DNA of 52,104 nt. It comes from Arthrobacter endolithicus (GTDB lineage: Bacteria > Actinomycetota > Actinomycetes > Actinomycetales > Micrococcaceae). Below are positions 50,654-52,104 of this stretch, in pieces; the first letter of the stretch is position 1; every line of letters starts with the position of its first letter. A program made the translations under genes and the position numbers. A model generated the notes under the pieces. The model was not told the DNA's origin. It was given only the letters and a program-made list of their open reading frames with translations, and ran no database searches. The DNA lies in NCBI RefSeq assembly GCF_026627425.1, contig NZ_JAPNLH010000021.1:1-52104 (forward strand), in the 5' to 3' direction.

Positions 50654-51975
50654 GACTGTGTCCTTCCGGCCGGGGCAGGCATGTTGCTGGGGGTTTCGTT
50701 GTCGGCCTGAGACTGTGAAGTTGTTGCGGTCGCGGTTTCGCGGTAGCCGAGCCGGGCAATGTAGCGGCCCACCGGGCCCGGGTCGTGGAAGCCTCGTTCG
50801 TCAAGGACAAGACGTCCGCCGGCGACGACGATCTGCGGCCAGCCTCGCATCTCCAGGCCGTGGAAAGGTGAGAAGTCCGTACCCATGTGCAGTGCTTCCC
50901 CGTTGACGGTGCGTGTTTCGTCCGGGTTGAAGACGACGAGATCGGCGTCGTAGCCGGCCGCGATGACGCCTTTGCCGGGGAGTGCGTTGATGCGCGCCGG
51001 GGCTGCGGAAAAAAGTTCCACGAATCGTTCCAGCAAATCTGTCTGCGCGGAGCTGGGCGCGCTGTCGGCGGGTTTTTCGCCCGTGGTCAGTGTTTCGGCT
51101 AGAGCAGTGAAGGCGACCGGCATACGTGTTTCGACGCCGGGCAAGCCATGCGGCATTTGCCGGATGTCTTCAGTCCTCTCACGCTTCTGGGTCAGGTCGT
51201 AGCACGAGTGATCGCTGGAGACGGTGTGGATAGAACCGTCGGCGAAGCGCCGCCTTAGGGCTGCGACGGTTTCGGCTGAGCGCATGGGCGGGCAGCATGA
51301 ATACCATTCAGGGAAGCGGGAGGCGTAGACCCCGTCATCCAGGACAAGGTAGTGCGGGCATGTCTCGGAGTGGATGTCCAGACCCCGCGCCCTGGCCTCT
51401 GTAACCAGGTCCACGGCACGTGCCGTTGACTGGTGCACGAAGTACACAGGTGCCCCCGTGTACTCTGCCATCGCGAGGACTTCGCGGACAGAGGCCTCTT
51501 CGGCTAATTCAGGGCGGGTTTCATGCAGGTGTTCAATACCGATTTTTCCGGCTGCTGCATGCTCGGCGGTGCAGTCGACAATGATGGCGTCATGCTCGGC
51601 GTGAATATAGGTAAGCCCGTCAAGGCGGACCATCTCCTTCATGACCTTCAGCACTGTGTCGTTCTCCGCGATTGTGGTGCCGCGGTTCGTCATGTACATC
51701 TTCACTGAGCGGATGCCGAGTTCCGCGAGTTCCTCAAGCTGGTTCGGGACGGTCTCATCCCAATCAATGACGGCGCCATGGAGGGCGACGTCGCTGCGTG
51801 ATTGGCGGGCCAACTCCAGCTTGGCCTTAGCCGCCTCTAGGGGGGACTCTGTCGAGTCGCGGGGAATGCCAAAGTCCATCACCGTGGTGGTGCCGCCCCA
51901 CAAGGCGGCGATAGACGTTGAGGCATAGTCGTCAATGGTCCTGAAGCGGCCCGTCACCTGAGCGATATGACAGTG
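50650..51975 (-). pseudogene. Dihydropyrimidinase/hydantoinase, 5' truncated
   Basis: An amidohydrolase-superfamily cyclic amidase missing its first 60 or so residues. The surviving part begins at the metal motif HCHIAQVTGRF (HxH) and is intact to the end: TIDDYASTSIAALWGGTTTV, the carbamylated Lys in SVKMYMTNRG, YIHAEHD, YFVHQSTARA and the catalytic Asp in HTVSSDHSCYD. The missing N-terminal strands help build the small beta domain, so the truncated protein is probably inactive. An in-frame TTG at 51990, inside the inserted element, could still allow translation. It is coupled to the racemase-fold gene at its 3' end. The junction is at about 51974-51976. Confidence 0.8.
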
Positions 51976-52104
51976 TCTGTGTGTGATCAACTATTTGTAG
52001 GCCGTTTTAGCTAGGAATGTAGGCCGAGTTAGCGGCTCGTTTCAGGCCAAAAGAGCGCTAAGAATCAGGCCAGTTTTTTCCCCTCCAAATCATGGTTTCG
52101 GGGT
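51974..52104 (+). mobile_element. IS21-like element end with 22-23-bp repeats
   Basis: Begins TGTCTGTGTGTGATCAAC and then carries four evenly spaced repeats: TGTAGGCCG-TT-TTAGC (51996-52011), TGTAGGCCG-AG-TTAGC (52018-52033), and TCAGGCCA at 52042-52049 and 52065-52072, i.e. every 22-23 bp. A 5' TG and multiple internal repeats are characteristic of IS21-family ends, where the transposase binds them. The element runs out of the window. Family assignment is inference. Confidence 0.55.

Overview
The window looks like accessory DNA from a high-GC Gram-positive actinomycete, most likely a member of the Micrococcaceae such as Arthrobacter or Pseudarthrobacter. The grounds are the GC-rich codon use, a class F sortase, a DUF3566 membrane protein, a phosphocholine-type phospholipase C with a twin-arginine leader, an IS30 transposase with a long N-terminus, and several genes without a clear ribosome-binding site. 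The genus is an inference. There are no rRNA or tRNA genes, no CRISPR array and no essential housekeeping block. The density of insertion sequences and their remains suggests a genomic island, a plasmid or a plastic chromosomal region.

Layout. 0-1 kb: a cut IS3-type transposase beside a palindromic element end, and a decayed Nudix gene. 1.2-9.4 kb: unlinked small metabolic genes (PanE-like reductase, methyltransferase, SDR, an ArsR repressor divergent from a PRISE-type reductase with a doubled operator, an isochorismatase-fold hydrolase, two GNAT enzymes, a small membrane protein). 10.1-12.0 kb: an intact IS30 element. 12.4-15.9 kb: two secreted phosphoesterases. 16.3-22.3 kb: two VOC proteins, then a MocR regulator facing an EamA exporter and a PaiB-like flavin protein, then an arginase fused to the front of an ISL3 transposase, and an SGNH hydrolase. 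22.5-26.3 kb: a GNAT gene, an IS3 element and a frameshifted IS110 element.

26.4-38.5 kb is a cell-envelope region and the most distinctive part. It holds a class F sortase with a CHRD-domain surface protein, a DUF3566 protein, an HTH protein, a c-di-AMP (ydaO-type) riboswitch ahead of a LysM/NlpC-P60 wall hydrolase, a wrecked class A penicillin-binding protein, and a second CHRD protein fused to a cupredoxin. The second CHRD gene is followed by a decayed sortase start, a cupredoxin lipoprotein and a membrane protein. A Ser/Thr kinase overlapping a proline-rich lipoprotein closes the block. The two CHRD genes are near-identical over about 650 bp and lie in inverted orientation, so this region was duplicated recently.

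38.9-39.9 kb is a transposase graveyard, followed by an orphan four-helix membrane protein. 42.2-49.0 kb is a carbohydrate-uptake operon (oxidoreductase, binding protein, two permeases, ATPase) divergent from its ROK repressor, with a palindromic operator between them. 49.9-52.1 kb carries an Asp/Glu-racemase/arylmalonate-decarboxylase-type enzyme translationally coupled to a dihydropyrimidinase. That dihydropyrimidinase has lost its N-terminus to an IS21-like element whose repeated end closes the window.

Two dispersed repeat families also run through the window: a roughly 27-bp GTCCCG...GGAC element in intergenic gaps, and a 60-140-bp element carrying TTGTTTGTTGAGGCAAGAAA in four places.
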